From Bacteroidota bacterium (GTDB lineage: Bacteria > Bacteroidota > Bacteroidia > Bacteroidales > GCA-2748055), in the NCBI GenBank assembly GCA_024244665.1, contig JAAEOI010000150.1, forward strand, positions 29,620 through 93,619: DNA of 64,000 nucleotides. The letters run 5' to 3'. Made by a program: the position numbers and the translations under genes. The notes beneath the pieces are model-generated. The model did not search any database and was not told where the DNA came from. It was given only the letters and a program-made list of their open reading frames with translations. Below, piece after piece: positions 45,922-56,800 of the stretch. Each line of letters begins with the position of its first letter. The stretch's first letter is position 1.

Positions 45922-48900
45922 ATGATGAAGAAATCTATCCAACCGATTATAATTATACTCGCAGCCCTGCTGCTTTTTTCACCTCAGCAAACCTTTTCCC
46001 AGGGATATCGAATCCTGCCACTGGGGAACTCCATTACCGTGGGTTGGAACGGCACAACACCTCCCGAGGCGGATGCCATATCATACCGGAATGAATTGTA
46101 TAATCAGCTGTCCGGAGCTTTATACACCTTCGATTTTGTGGGTCACGACAATGCCGGGTGGAGTATACTTTCTGATTCTGAGCATGGTGGGATCAGCGGA
46201 AGTCGTGGACAGTATGTAGTACGACTGCTTCAGGATGGATATGACTTGAGGTGGAGTGAGCAAATCACAACGGGAAGCCAGCCTTACCTGGATCAATTTC
46301 CGGCCGATATTATTTTGTTGCATATAGGGACCAACGATATTACGCACGGGGAAGGTAGTGCTGCAACAGATGTTGAAAATATTCTGGATGAAATTGATTT
46401 ATGGGAGCTCTCCAGCGGCACCCACGTTGCTGTATTTGTGGCCCAGATCATTAGCAGGACTGATAGTCCGGCCGACAGTGTACTCACTGAAACATACAAT
46501 GATAATTTGGCCACCATGATTGCCGGCAGGGGGGATGCCTCAGTTTTTGTAGTGGATATGGAACATGGCGCCCTGATCGATTATGCTACAGAGATGGAGG
46601 CCGACGGGATTCACCCCGGCCAGGCAGCTTATGATAGTATGGGTATTAAATGGTTTGCGGAACTGGATAAATACATGGGGGCACTGCCTGCGACCCCGGG
46701 TGGATTTTCACTTGGAGGGGAAACATCATCCTCAATACTGTTGACCTGGAGCGATGATGCTGATAACGAAAGCGGATATGAGATTGAGAGGTCAGCCAAC
46801 GGATCCGGAGGAACTTTTGCCCTGGTGCACACCACAGGGACAGGGGCAAGCTCCTGGACAGATACCAACCTTGACGATGAAACACTTTACTACTACCGGA
46901 TTCGAGCCATCAATGCCACCGGCCCTTCACTCTATACTTCCATTCTGAGCACAAGCACCCTGCTGGCTGTTCCGAATCCTCCCACGGTTCTAACCGTGGA
47001 GAATTTTTCATCCGCATCCATAGAGCTCTCCTGGACGGATAATTCGGATAATGAAAGTGGTTTTGAGATTGAAAGGTCCCTGACAGCTTCTCCCGGGGGC
47101 TTTTCCCCATTGATTACCACAGGAGCGGAGACAACAGGGCATACAGATAATAACGGGCTTGCCGAACTTACAACTTACTACTACAGGATCAGGGCCACTA
47201 ATGCCGCCGGGTCGTCGACCTACTCCAATGTGGTGAGTGCGACTACCACACAGACTGCGCCCGCAGCACCCACCGGTCTGGCTACCGGGACCATCACCAC
47301 CAGTTCCATTCAGCTTACCTGGAACGATATTGCAATAAATGAATCCAGTTACGTGGTTCAACGCTCACTTAGTTTTGGAAGTGGGTATAACACCGACTGG
47401 ACGATTGCTGCAAACAGCACTTCCTTTACCGATAGCCCCCTCCCCGAGAACACCCTTTACTATTACAGGGTATATGCAAGCAACGGTGCCGGAAACTCAA
47501 CTTACAGCAACGTGGTAAGCGCACGCACCCTGCTATCAATACCAGATGCCCCCACTGGTCTTTCAATAGGGGTGGTAACAAGCAGTTCCATTGCAATTTC
47601 GTGGGATGATAATTCGGATAATGAAAGCGGATTTGAGATTGAGCAATCGCTCCCTCCGGGCGATGATTTTAGCCTGATCCATACCACCTCGCCGGGTGTC
47701 CAGGGATATAACAATACCAGTCTGGATGATAATGTCACCTACTATTACCGTGTCAGGGCAATCAATACAGCAGGAAATTCCGCCTATACACCCGTTGCCA
47801 GTGCCACCACTGACCTTGCAGCTCCCGATGCTCCCTCAGCTCTTACTGTTGGTACAGTTACCAGCACTACCATCCAGATATCGTGGAGCGATGAATCCGA
47901 CAGCGAAACCGGCTTTGAGGTGGAGCGCTCGCTGAGCCTCACCGGGGGATATGGTTGGGTATTTACTACCAATCCTGATATCGAAACCTTCACCGATACG
48001 AACCTGGATGACAATCTCCGCTACTATTACCGTGTCCGCGCAGTAAATGGAGCCGGGGAATCTTCCTATACTTCTTCGGTATCTGCCCGCACCCCGCTGG
48101 CCCCTCCCGACGATCCCACCACCCTGATATTATCAGGAGTGACCACCAGTTCCATCTCCCTGATCTGGACCGATAACTCGGACAGCGAACTTGGCTTCCA
48201 GATCGAGCGCTCAACCGATACAAATGACAATTACTCAGTGATTCACATCGCTGGTCCCGATGTGCAGGCCTACACAAATATCGGATTGGAAGACAATACC
48301 CTGTACTACTACCGTGTCAGGGCATACAACGCTGCAGGTTTTTCAGGATATACAGCTGAAGCAAGTGCTACAACCCAGCTTTCAGCACCATCTGCACCCA
48401 GTGGACTGACTCTTGACAATATAAGCCACAACTCCATGAGGCTGAACTGGGTTGACAATTCGGACAATGAGACTAATTTTGAGGTGGAACGCTCTCTTAC
48501 TCCGGGTACCGGCTTCGTTCCCATTACCTCAACGGCAGCCGATATCACTACCTATACCAATTCGGGCCTGCTTGAAAATACGACCTACTATTACCGGGTA
48601 AGGGCCACAAATGCCTCCGGAAATTCACCTTTCTCAAGTGAGATCAGCGCCACCACTCTGCTGCTTGCCCCCAACGCTCCCTCCAACCTTGTGCTTAGCA
48701 ATATTACAGTCAGCACCATCGACCTGAGCTGGGTGGATAACTCCACCACCGAGAGCGGATTTGAGATTGAGCGCTCCCTGCGCCTTAACAACGGTTATCA
48801 ATTGATTTTTACTGCTGGGGCAGATGTTGTTACCTACGCCGACGTGAATCTTGATGACAATACGGAATACTTCTACAGGGTCAGGGCAATCAATGCCTCC

Positions 48901-51900
48901 GGTTTTTCGACATATACTCTTGTGGTAAATGCAACAACACTGCTAGATGTCCCTGATGCTCCTTCTGCCCTGGAGGCAGCGGTAACATCAGTCTGTGCCA
49001 TTGATCTGAAATGGACCGATAATTCGGATAGTGAAGTGAGATTTGAGATTGAGAGGTCACCTTCTGTATTAAACGGCTTCACTGTTGTGGGAACAACCAC
49101 GGCTGATGAAGTGACTTTCACCGACCTGACCTCTACGAATTTTAACCGTTACTATTACAGGGTCAGGGCATATAATGCATCCGGCTACTCTGAATATTCG
49201 CCCATCAGATCTGTTGCTGTAAACATTGTACTCTCTGGAGGAACCATTGGTGTTGACCAGGCCATCTGCCCATCCGGTGATCCGGAAGAGATCCTGAACA
49301 TAGTGCCCCCTTCCGGCGGCGGAGGAACATGGATCTATCAATGGCAGTCAAGGATCACCACCGGGATATTTACTGACATCCCCGGTGCAACCGGGCTCAT
49401 ATACAATCCTCCCATGGGTTTGGCTGAGACCACCGAATACCAACGGGTAGCCACCACCGAATGTGGTGTGGTTCTGTCAAATATTGTAACCATTACAGTG
49501 GAGGACAGCGAGCTTCCGGTGTTTACTTACTGTCCCAATGACACCACCATACTTATTGAGAGACATGAGACGACGGCTCAGGTCCTTCCCTCCAATCCGA
49601 TAGTAACTGACAACTGTGAGATTGTTGCACTGACCTGGTCTCTTGCCGGGGCCACCACTTCAGTTTCTCCTGCGACGGGTATTAACTATGTGGGCAGCCA
49701 GATATTTAATCAGGGCCTGACTATTGTAACCTACCGGGGTGAGGATATCTTAGGGAACATAGCGCAGTGCAGCTTTAATGTGATTGTTGAGAAGAAACGT
49801 CCGGAGGTGCTGAACGTTTCCATTCCAAACGGATATATGAAAATCGGTGATGTGATTACCGCCACGATTACCACCGGGAATGACGGAGAACTTGCCTATT
49901 CACTTCTTACTGGTAGTATAGGCGGGTATCCACTTACCAATTTTCAACGCATTAATGCGACCACTTACCTGGCGAACATCACCATTACTGAAGGTGGTAA
50001 CAGCTATGCGGCCGTCCAGGATATACCTGTGGAGAACCTGGTACTGTCGGATGGTTCAGCTTCAAGCCTTCCTTTCATAATTCCCATTGCTCAGGATAAT
50101 GACCTGCTTGATGCTATGAATCCGGTAATTGCATCTATGACTGCGGTTCCGGGTGCCTACAAGATTGGAGATGTCCTGCATATCGATATTGTTTCCGATG
50201 GCTTATACTATACCATCCATCCCAATTCGATTATTAATGGCATCTATCTTTTCTTTGAACAGGCAAACGTGGTGTTCAGCGAGACTGGTGGAGGTAACTA
50301 TCGCTTAAGTTATACCATTCAGGAGGGTGAACTTGATGTGGAACAGGGTGAGCTAAATGTCACGGTAATGCTGATTAAACCTTCCGGGAATATTGGTGAA
50401 CCCAATTCAACTGTGGGGAATACTAATGCTGTATCAATAGATGCACACTCACCTGCCCTCACAAGGCTTGAAGTGCCATCCATTGCAGTGGGTGTCGGAG
50501 GTACCGTACAGGTGACCATCACTTCTGATGGTGAAGGATACAACGTGGAATCGGGTACTGTGATTAATGGAATTCCCCTGAGCAGTTCCAGGGTAAGCTA
50601 CTCCGAACTCACGGGCGGACTCTACGAACTATCATATGTGGTTGCCAGCGGTGACGGCGCTGTAACACCAGGATTGCTTGAGGTCAGTCTTGTGATGAGC
50701 GATCCTTCCGGTAATATCAGTTCTCCCTATTCGGTGCTGCAATCTAATTCCCTGGAGATCTATACCGGTCTTCCCACAGCTAATATTGCAGGTGCTACCG
50801 AGTTATGTGAAGAGGAGCCCGCCGAATTGCAGGTATTCCTCAGTGGAAGATCACCCTGGTCGATCGAACTTTCAGACGGCACCACCACCACCACCTATGA
50901 GAATATCACTGATCCGGAATATGGAATCACCATTATGCCCACCCGAACCACTACCTACCTGGTAAGCCAGGTTACTGATGTAAACGGAGTGGTAAATAGT
51001 GGAAGCAATTCCCTGGAGGTGACCGTACATCCGAAAACGGATGTGGAGATTATTAACATGGAGAGCGGGTACGGGGTTGAGTCAGATCCGGTTCAACTTG
51101 AGGCCAGTATTTCAGGCGGGACATTCTCCGGACCGGGAGTAAGCAGTATCACGGGCATATTCAGCCCGGCCCTGGCCGATACGGTGGATTCGCCCCATAC
51201 AATCTATTACAAGTATGAGAATGACAATGGATGTATAAGTGTTGACAGTGCCCTTGTATTTGTCCTGGGAGCTGAAGGTGATATCTTTATCCCCAGCGGG
51301 ATTGTCTGTGATGACGGGGATGAATTTGATATCAGCGCATCGAATATTGCAAGTGCCACCGGTTCATTTGTGCTTCTCAATGAGAACCAGCAGGAAGTTT
51401 CCGGTCTGACCGATCACCATGACAATACTGCCACCGTCGATCCGGGAGTTTTGCCTGAGGGATTTTACACAATAGAATATGAGTACATTGATGATGTTAC
51501 TCTCTACCTGAGGGTCTCCTTTGTCGTGGAGTCGGTGGGTACACCGGTCATCACTTCTCAGATTGAGGACTCCTATTGTCAGAGTGATGCTCCCTTTGCC
51601 CTTGTTTCTGATATGCCGGGAACGGTCTTCTCGGGAGCCGGAGTGACAGGGAACGTGGCCGGTGGATTTATGTTTGATCCGGGTCTTGCCAATATCGGAG
51701 GCAACACGGTCATCTGTACCTTCGGCACAGAGAGTGGCTGTTCAAATAGTTCACAGGTGGATATTATGGTGCTCTTTGCACCGGAAGTCCTGTTCACTCT
51801 TAGCACAAACTGTATACCTGTTGAGGGCGGATATGTGACATTTGGCAATCTTACAAGCGGTAAGGTGCTGGTTGAGAGCTGGGAGTGGAACTTTGGAGAT

Positions 51901-53880
51901 GATGACAGCGGAGAAAATAACAGCAGCAACCTGGTAGATCCTTCACACTTTTACCAGGTTCCAGGTGAATACTCCATCGGGCTGACAGTAACCACAACGG
52001 AAGGTTGTGTCTCAAGTATGGTGGTGGATACTTTGCTCGCTTCCCAGCCTGTGGCTGATTTCACATGGATCAGTGATTGTTATGTGACAGGTGAAGAGGT
52101 GAAATTTATGGACAGGTCCTCCCTCGGAATTTCATTGATCGACTCCCTGGAATGGTCCTTCTTTACTGCCGGTGATCAACTGATGGGGGAGATCATAACC
52201 ACCTCTTCTATGGATTCAGTACGTTTTGCCTTTCCATCCCTGGACGATTATAAGGTCAGGCTGATTACCAATACAGGTGAGGGCTGTGTCGACACTGTAA
52301 ACAAGGTGCTGGAATTGCGCCCGACCATTGAACTTGACAGTGAGGGATACATAGAAGGCTTCAATGATTCTGAAGGATCATGGATGATCTCTTCCGATGA
52401 CCAGGTTGAGAGCTGGACATGGGATGTCCCCGATTTCAAGGGGTATGATCAGAATCCGGAAAACAAGGCCTGGTTTACGGCTCTGCCTGACGATGAGGTG
52501 GACTATCTGGAAAAGTCCTGGATACAGAGCCCCTGCTTCGATTTCAGAGGAATAGATAACCCCCTCATTAAACTGGATATCATGCGGAGTTTTATTCCCA
52601 GTATTAACGGGGCAGTACTTCAATACCGGGATGTTTATGAGGAAGGCTGGAAAACTGTTGGAGATCAATCGCCCGGAATTGAATGGTATAATTCTCATGA
52701 TATTACCAATAAGCCGGGGGGAAGTGTTTCAGGATGGACGCTCCAGGTATTCAATCCGGATAGCTTATGGGTTTCTGCCATGCACGACCTGAACCAGGTT
52801 GACGGCATATCGAATGTAGCATTCCGTGTAGCATTAGCCACTACCGGTGCACAGGGCATCGGAAACCAGGGTTTTGCCTTTGATAATGTGGCGATATCGG
52901 AGCGTTCGAAACGCACTGTTATCGAGTATTTCACAAACTCTTCCGATGTTAATTCGGCTACAACAGATGCGAAGATCGAGGCCATTACCAAAGAGTTCCA
53001 GGATGAGGTTATCGATCTTCATTACCACATGGATTATCCGGGACTGGATCCAATGAATGAGAACAATCCGGATCTGGTGTCGAATCGGTCAGACTTTTTT
53101 TACGGAGTTCCGGAAGTTCCCTATGCCATACTGGATGGAGGTGAGAAAGCTGAATATCGGTACAATTTCGCCGGGATATCCTCAGGGCTCATGGAAGATC
53201 ATCTCAGTCTTCTTTCACTGGAGATTCCATCCTTTGAAATTGAGCTGGAGGTGGAATGGCTGGAGTCAGGACTACTCGCAAGTTCTACAGTTACCTGTGT
53301 TTCACAGCACTACAGCGATTTCGTCCAGTTATATGTGGCTGTATTTGAGACTTCGGTCACCGCATATACCGGAGCAAATGGGAAAACTACTTTCAGGAAT
53401 GTGATGCTGGATATGCTTCCATCCCATGGCGGGAAACTAATAGGTGATAACTGGGTATACGGAGAGAGTGATACATGGAGTTATCCCTGGATCTACCCAG
53501 GACACGTGGAGGATGAGGGTGACCTTGCTGTTGCTGCCTTTATACAGGACAGGACCACATACCAGATCCTGCAGGCAGCTGTTGTTTATAAGGATCCGCT
53601 GGTGGGCATTGATGATCCAAAGACGGGGATAACAGAGCTTCATCTCTATCCAAATCCCGCCAGTGACCATTTCTTCCTGAATCTGGGAAACCGAACACAG
53701 GCAGAAGGCCGGGTTGAACTCCTGGACATGAACGGACGCCTGTTAATACATGAGATTGTTCCCCCCGGAAACCAAATTATCCAGGTGGATATCCAGGACA
53801 TTGATGTGGGCGTGTACATTGTACGGTGGACCGGTTCTGAGGGATCCCGCGGTTTGAGTAAGATTGTGAAAACCAGGTAG
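45922..53880 (+). CDS. giant T9SS-secreted SGNH hydrolase with nine fn3, HYR and PKD domains
   Basis: A 2652-aa protein. Signal peptide to about residue 27 ('QQTFSQ'); SGNH hydrolase (about 28-250: 'LPLGNSITVG', 'HIGTNDITHGEG', 'DGIHPGQAAYD'). Nine fibronectin III domains of about 94 aa follow (about 255-1100; each 'SI.L.W.D.SD.E.GFE.ERS' and 'YYYRVRA.N'). Then come an HYR-like domain (about 1195-1290), repeated beta domains (about 1290-1610), a PKD domain ('WEWNFGDDDSGENN', about 1990), a region resembling Omp28/jelly-roll domains, and a T9SS type A sorting domain ('LHLYPNPASDHFFL' to the end). The catalytic domain is close to that at 12430. Probably a surface esterase with a long adhesive stalk. 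Confidence 0.85.
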   Translation: MMKKSIQPIIIILAALLLFSPQQTFSQGYRILPLGNSITVGWNGTTPPEADAISYRNELYNQLSGALYTFDFVGHDNAGWSILSDSEHGGISGSRGQYVVRLLQDGYDLRWSEQITTGSQPYLDQFPADIILLHIGTNDITHGEGSAATDVENILDEIDLWELSSGTHVAVFVAQIISRTDSPADSVLTETYNDNLATMIAGRGDASVFVVDMEHGALIDYATEMEADGIHPGQAAYDSMGIKWFAELDKYMGALPATPGGFSLGGETSSSILLTWSDDADNESGYEIERSANGSGGTFALVHTTGTGASSWTDTNLDDETLYYYRIRAINATGPSLYTSILSTSTLLAVPNPPTVLTVENFSSASIELSWTDNSDNESGFEIERSLTASPGGFSPLITTGAETTGHTDNNGLAELTTYYYRIRATNAAGSSTYSNVVSATTTQTAPAAPTGLATGTITTSSIQLTWNDIAINESSYVVQRSLSFGSGYNTDWTIAANSTSFTDSPLPENTLYYYRVYASNGAGNSTYSNVVSARTLLSIPDAPTGLSIGVVTSSSIAISWDDNSDNESGFEIEQSLPPGDDFSLIHTTSPGVQGYNNTSLDDNVTYYYRVRAINTAGNSAYTPVASATTDLAAPDAPSALTVGTVTSTTIQISWSDESDSETGFEVERSLSLTGGYGWVFTTNPDIETFTDTNLDDNLRYYYRVRAVNGAGESSYTSSVSARTPLAPPDDPTTLILSGVTTSSISLIWTDNSDSELGFQIERSTDTNDNYSVIHIAGPDVQAYTNIGLEDNTLYYYRVRAYNAAGFSGYTAEASATTQLSAPSAPSGLTLDNISHNSMRLNWVDNSDNETNFEVERSLTPGTGFVPITSTAADITTYTNSGLLENTTYYYRVRATNASGNSPFSSEISATTLLLAPNAPSNLVLSNITVSTIDLSWVDNSTTESGFEIERSLRLNNGYQLIFTAGADVVTYADVNLDDNTEYFYRVRAINASGFSTYTLVVNATTLLDVPDAPSALEAAVTSVCAIDLKWTDNSDSEVRFEIERSPSVLNGFTVVGTTTADEVTFTDLTSTNFNRYYYRVRAYNASGYSEYSPIRSVAVNIVLSGGTIGVDQAICPSGDPEEILNIVPPSGGGGTWIYQWQSRITTGIFTDIPGATGLIYNPPMGLAETTEYQRVATTECGVVLSNIVTITVEDSELPVFTYCPNDTTILIERHETTAQVLPSNPIVTDNCEIVALTWSLAGATTSVSPATGINYVGSQIFNQGLTIVTYRGEDILGNIAQCSFNVIVEKKRPEVLNVSIPNGYMKIGDVITATITTGNDGELAYSLLTGSIGGYPLTNFQRINATTYLANITITEGGNSYAAVQDIPVENLVLSDGSASSLPFIIPIAQDNDLLDAMNPVIASMTAVPGAYKIGDVLHIDIVSDGLYYTIHPNSIINGIYLFFEQANVVFSETGGGNYRLSYTIQEGELDVEQGELNVTVMLIKPSGNIGEPNSTVGNTNAVSIDAHSPALTRLEVPSIAVGVGGTVQVTITSDGEGYNVESGTVINGIPLSSSRVSYSELTGGLYELSYVVASGDGAVTPGLLEVSLVMSDPSGNISSPYSVLQSNSLEIYTGLPTANIAGATELCEEEPAELQVFLSGRSPWSIELSDGTTTTTYENITDPEYGITIMPTRTTTYLVSQVTDVNGVVNSGSNSLEVTVHPKTDVEIINMESGYGVESDPVQLEASISGGTFSGPGVSSITGIFSPALADTVDSPHTIYYKYENDNGCISVDSALVFVLGAEGDIFIPSGIVCDDGDEFDISASNIASATGSFVLLNENQQEVSGLTDHHDNTATVDPGVLPEGFYTIEYEYIDDVTLYLRVSFVVESVGTPVITSQIEDSYCQSDAPFALVSDMPGTVFSGAGVTGNVAGGFMFDPGLANIGGNTVICTFGTESGCSNSSQVDIMVLFAPEVLFTLSTNCIPVEGGYVTFGNLTSGKVLVESWEWNFGDDDSGENNSSNLVDPSHFYQVPGEYSIGLTVTTTEGCVSSMVVDTLLASQPVADFTWISDCYVTGEEVKFMDRSSLGISLIDSLEWSFFTAGDQLMGEIITTSSMDSVRFAFPSLDDYKVRLITNTGEGCVDTVNKVLELRPTIELDSEGYIEGFNDSEGSWMISSDDQVESWTWDVPDFKGYDQNPENKAWFTALPDDEVDYLEKSWIQSPCFDFRGIDNPLIKLDIMRSFIPSINGAVLQYRDVYEEGWKTVGDQSPGIEWYNSHDITNKPGGSVSGWTLQVFNPDSLWVSAMHDLNQVDGISNVAFRVALATTGAQGIGNQGFAFDNVAISERSKRTVIEYFTNSSDVNSATTDAKIEAITKEFQDEVIDLHYHMDYPGLDPMNENNPDLVSNRSDFFYGVPEVPYAILDGGEKAEYRYNFAGISSGLMEDHLSLLSLEIPSFEIELEVEWLESGLLASSTVTCVSQHYSDFVQLYVAVFETSVTAYTGANGKTTFRNVMLDMLPSHGGKLIGDNWVYGESDTWSYPWIYPGHVEDEGDLAVAAFIQDRTTYQILQAAVVYKDPLVGIDDPKTGITELHLYPNPASDHFFLNLGNRTQAEGRVELLDMNGRLLIHEIVPPGNQIIQVDIQDIDVGVYIVRWTGSEGSRGLSKIVKTR
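46680..49220 (+). repeat. nine tandem fn3-encoding repeats of about 282 bp
   Basis: Within the 2652-aa gene, nine consecutive units encode fibronectin III domains, each opening with a Pro-rich 'P.APS.L' linker and containing 'DNSDNESGFEIERS'-like and 'YYYRVRA' strings. Similarity at DNA level is moderate, so copy-number change by recombination is possible but the units are not identical. Confidence 0.8.
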
Positions 53881-53898
53881 ATATTAAACTATTAATTC

Positions 53899-56800
53899 AT
53901 GTATGGACTCAGATACATAGGAGTCTTATGCCTGTATTTCTTTGCTCTGATCTCCGGTAACGGACAGGTCTATATCAATGAATTTCAGGCGTCTAACATC
54001 ACCACGGTGCTCGATCCGGATTTCGGTTATACCGAATGGATCGAGTTCTATAACGCTGGTGGGGCCACCGATCTGGACGGGTATTATTTATCTGATGATC
54101 TGTCCGATCCGTACCAGTGTGAGATAATTGACCTGCATATATCTTCCGGTAGTATTTCGGGGATCTGGCTGGTGGAGGAGTCTAATATACTATCAGCCGA
54201 ATTTAAACTGGACCCGGAAGGGGGGAGCCTCTACCTGTTCAGCCCCTCCATGGAAATGGTGGATTCGGTATCATACGGAAAGCAGTTTTTAGATGTATCC
54301 ATGGGCCGGAATCCTGCGAACATCAATACCTGGTCATATTTTCCTGAACCGACACCCTGGATGATCAATGGAACCCTGGCTGTAAATGATACTATACCCT
54401 CTCCCGGGATTATCTTCTCCCTGCCGGGCGGCTTTCATACAGGATCAGTCACTGTGGAGCTGAGTCCGGCCCTACCAGGATATGAGACCAGGTACACCCT
54501 TGATGGTTCCTGGCCGCTTCCCTCATCAATCCTCTATTCAGGTCCACTTGAGATCTCGGAGACAACTGTTGTCAGGGCCCGGACCTTCAGAACAGGAAAA
54601 ATTCCGGGAGAAGTTGTCACCAATACATACATTCTGAATGACAGCAGTTCATTTCCGGTGATCTCCCTCTCCACCGACAGTGAGAACTTTTTTGATGATG
54701 AGATCGGATTTTGGGTGGTTGGTGTTAACGGGGTCGATGGTAACTGTATTGAATATCCGGCCAACTGGAATCAGACCTGGGAGAGGCCGGTCAATATTGA
54801 GTATATTTCACGTGAGGGCAAGCAGGAGTTGAGTCAGCTGACCGGAGCTAAGATCAACGGGAATTGCTCCAGGAAAAGCAGTTTTAAGTCACTCGGGATC
54901 TATGCCCGGAAAAAGTATGGAGATAACAGCCTGGATTATCCTTTTTTCAGGTCCAAGGATATTGATTCATTTAAGGGGCTGGTTCTGAGGAATTCCGGAA
55001 CAGATGCCTATTTCTCCCTTTTCAGGGACGGTTTTATGCAGAGCCTGGTTATTGGGAAGATGGATCTTGATTACCAGGCTTTTGAACCGGCTGTGATATT
55101 TCTAAATGGGGAGTACTGGGGTATCCTGAATATCCGTGAAAAGCTCACCGAACACTATCCAGCCGTAAACTATGGTCTGGACAGTGATGATATAGATATG
55201 CTTGAGAGGGAGTTCTATATTAAGAGAAATGAAGTTATCAGTGGATCGGGAGAGCATTATAAGGAGATGATGGAGTATATCGAGGAGAATGATCTGTCGG
55301 AGCCTGCGAGCTACTCCCATGTGGAAGCAAGCATGGATATTAACGAATACATGAACTACAGCGTTGCCGAGATCTACTTCGGTAATTCTGACTGGCCCGG
55401 GAATAATGTGAAGTACTGGCGTCCCCATACAGAGGGTGGCAGGTGGAGATGGATTTTGTTTGATACAGATCATAGCTGGGGCTTATATGAAGAGGAAGGG
55501 TCCATGCTTGATGTGGTAACAACCCCTGCGCTTCATACACTGATTTTCCGAGGCCTACTTGAGAATGAAGGTTTCCGGGATGAGTTTATTCAACGGATGG
55601 CTGCTCACATCAATACAACCTTTCATCCCCAGGTGGTTACCGCCATTTTTGACAGCATAAAAGGCAGCATGGATGTTGAATTGCCCAGGCACAGGGAACG
55701 TTGGGGGAGGCCATCAGAATATCAATACCCCAGACATACCGAAAACATCATGCCTGCTTTTACTGCCAGCCGCCCCGATGAAATGAGAGAGGAATTTATG
55801 GATTTTTTCAATATCCCGGGGATGTTCAATCTCACCTCTGAGGTAAATGATCCGGATTATGGTGAGATCAGGGTTTGTGAGGTAAGCATGGTCTCAGGGC
55901 TCACCGGCTCCTATTTCAAGGAAGTCCCACTGAGATTGACGGCAGTTGCACGCAGCGGTTATCGATTCTCCCACTGGGAAGGGGCCGCTTCCTCCACGAG
56001 CAGTGAGGTATTCCTGGAGTTGTCGGCCGACAATTGGGTGAGGGCTGTATTTGAGCCTTCCGTTTCCATCGAAGGCGTTTTTCTCAATGAGGTATCAGCA
56101 AGTGATAAGAAGGATATTGTTGATGACTATGATGAAATGGAAGACTGGATCGAGATACACAACTCAAATGCATTTGATGTGGACCTGGCCGGATGGTACA
56201 TCTCGGATTCGGCAGGAGATGCCGGGTACATGATACCTGCAGGATATCCTGAAGAGACAACCGTTGCGGCTGGAGATTACCTGCTACTCTGGTGTGACGG
56301 GGAGATCCGTCAGGGCGCCCTACATACCAGTTTTAAGCTGCAGAGTGAAGGTGAGACTCTCTCCCTGTACCAGCCTGTGGGTACAAGCCTCATATTGAAG
56401 GAGACGATTACATATCCTGGTATACCGCGTGCGCTTAGCTATGGACGAAGTGTTGTGTCAGGCAGGTGGGAGTTCCTGCTTCCCACTCCCATGGCGGCCA
56501 ACCTGGTGGATGGCCCAAAAGTTTTACGCATCAATGAATTCCAGGCAAAAGCCGGGGGGTATAAAGATGAATGGGGAGAGGAAGAAGACTGGATAGAGAT
56601 TTACAATCCCACAGCAGATAGTATAGATCTGGGAGGCCTGTTTATTACAGACAGCCTTTCAAATCCACTTAAATACCTAATTCCCTCTGCAGATGCACTG
56701 ACCCTTATCCCTCCCTATGGATTTGCCCTGTTCTGGGCCGATGGTCAGCCTGAACAGGGGCCTATGCACCTTGATTTCAGGCTGGACAGCCGTCAGGAGG

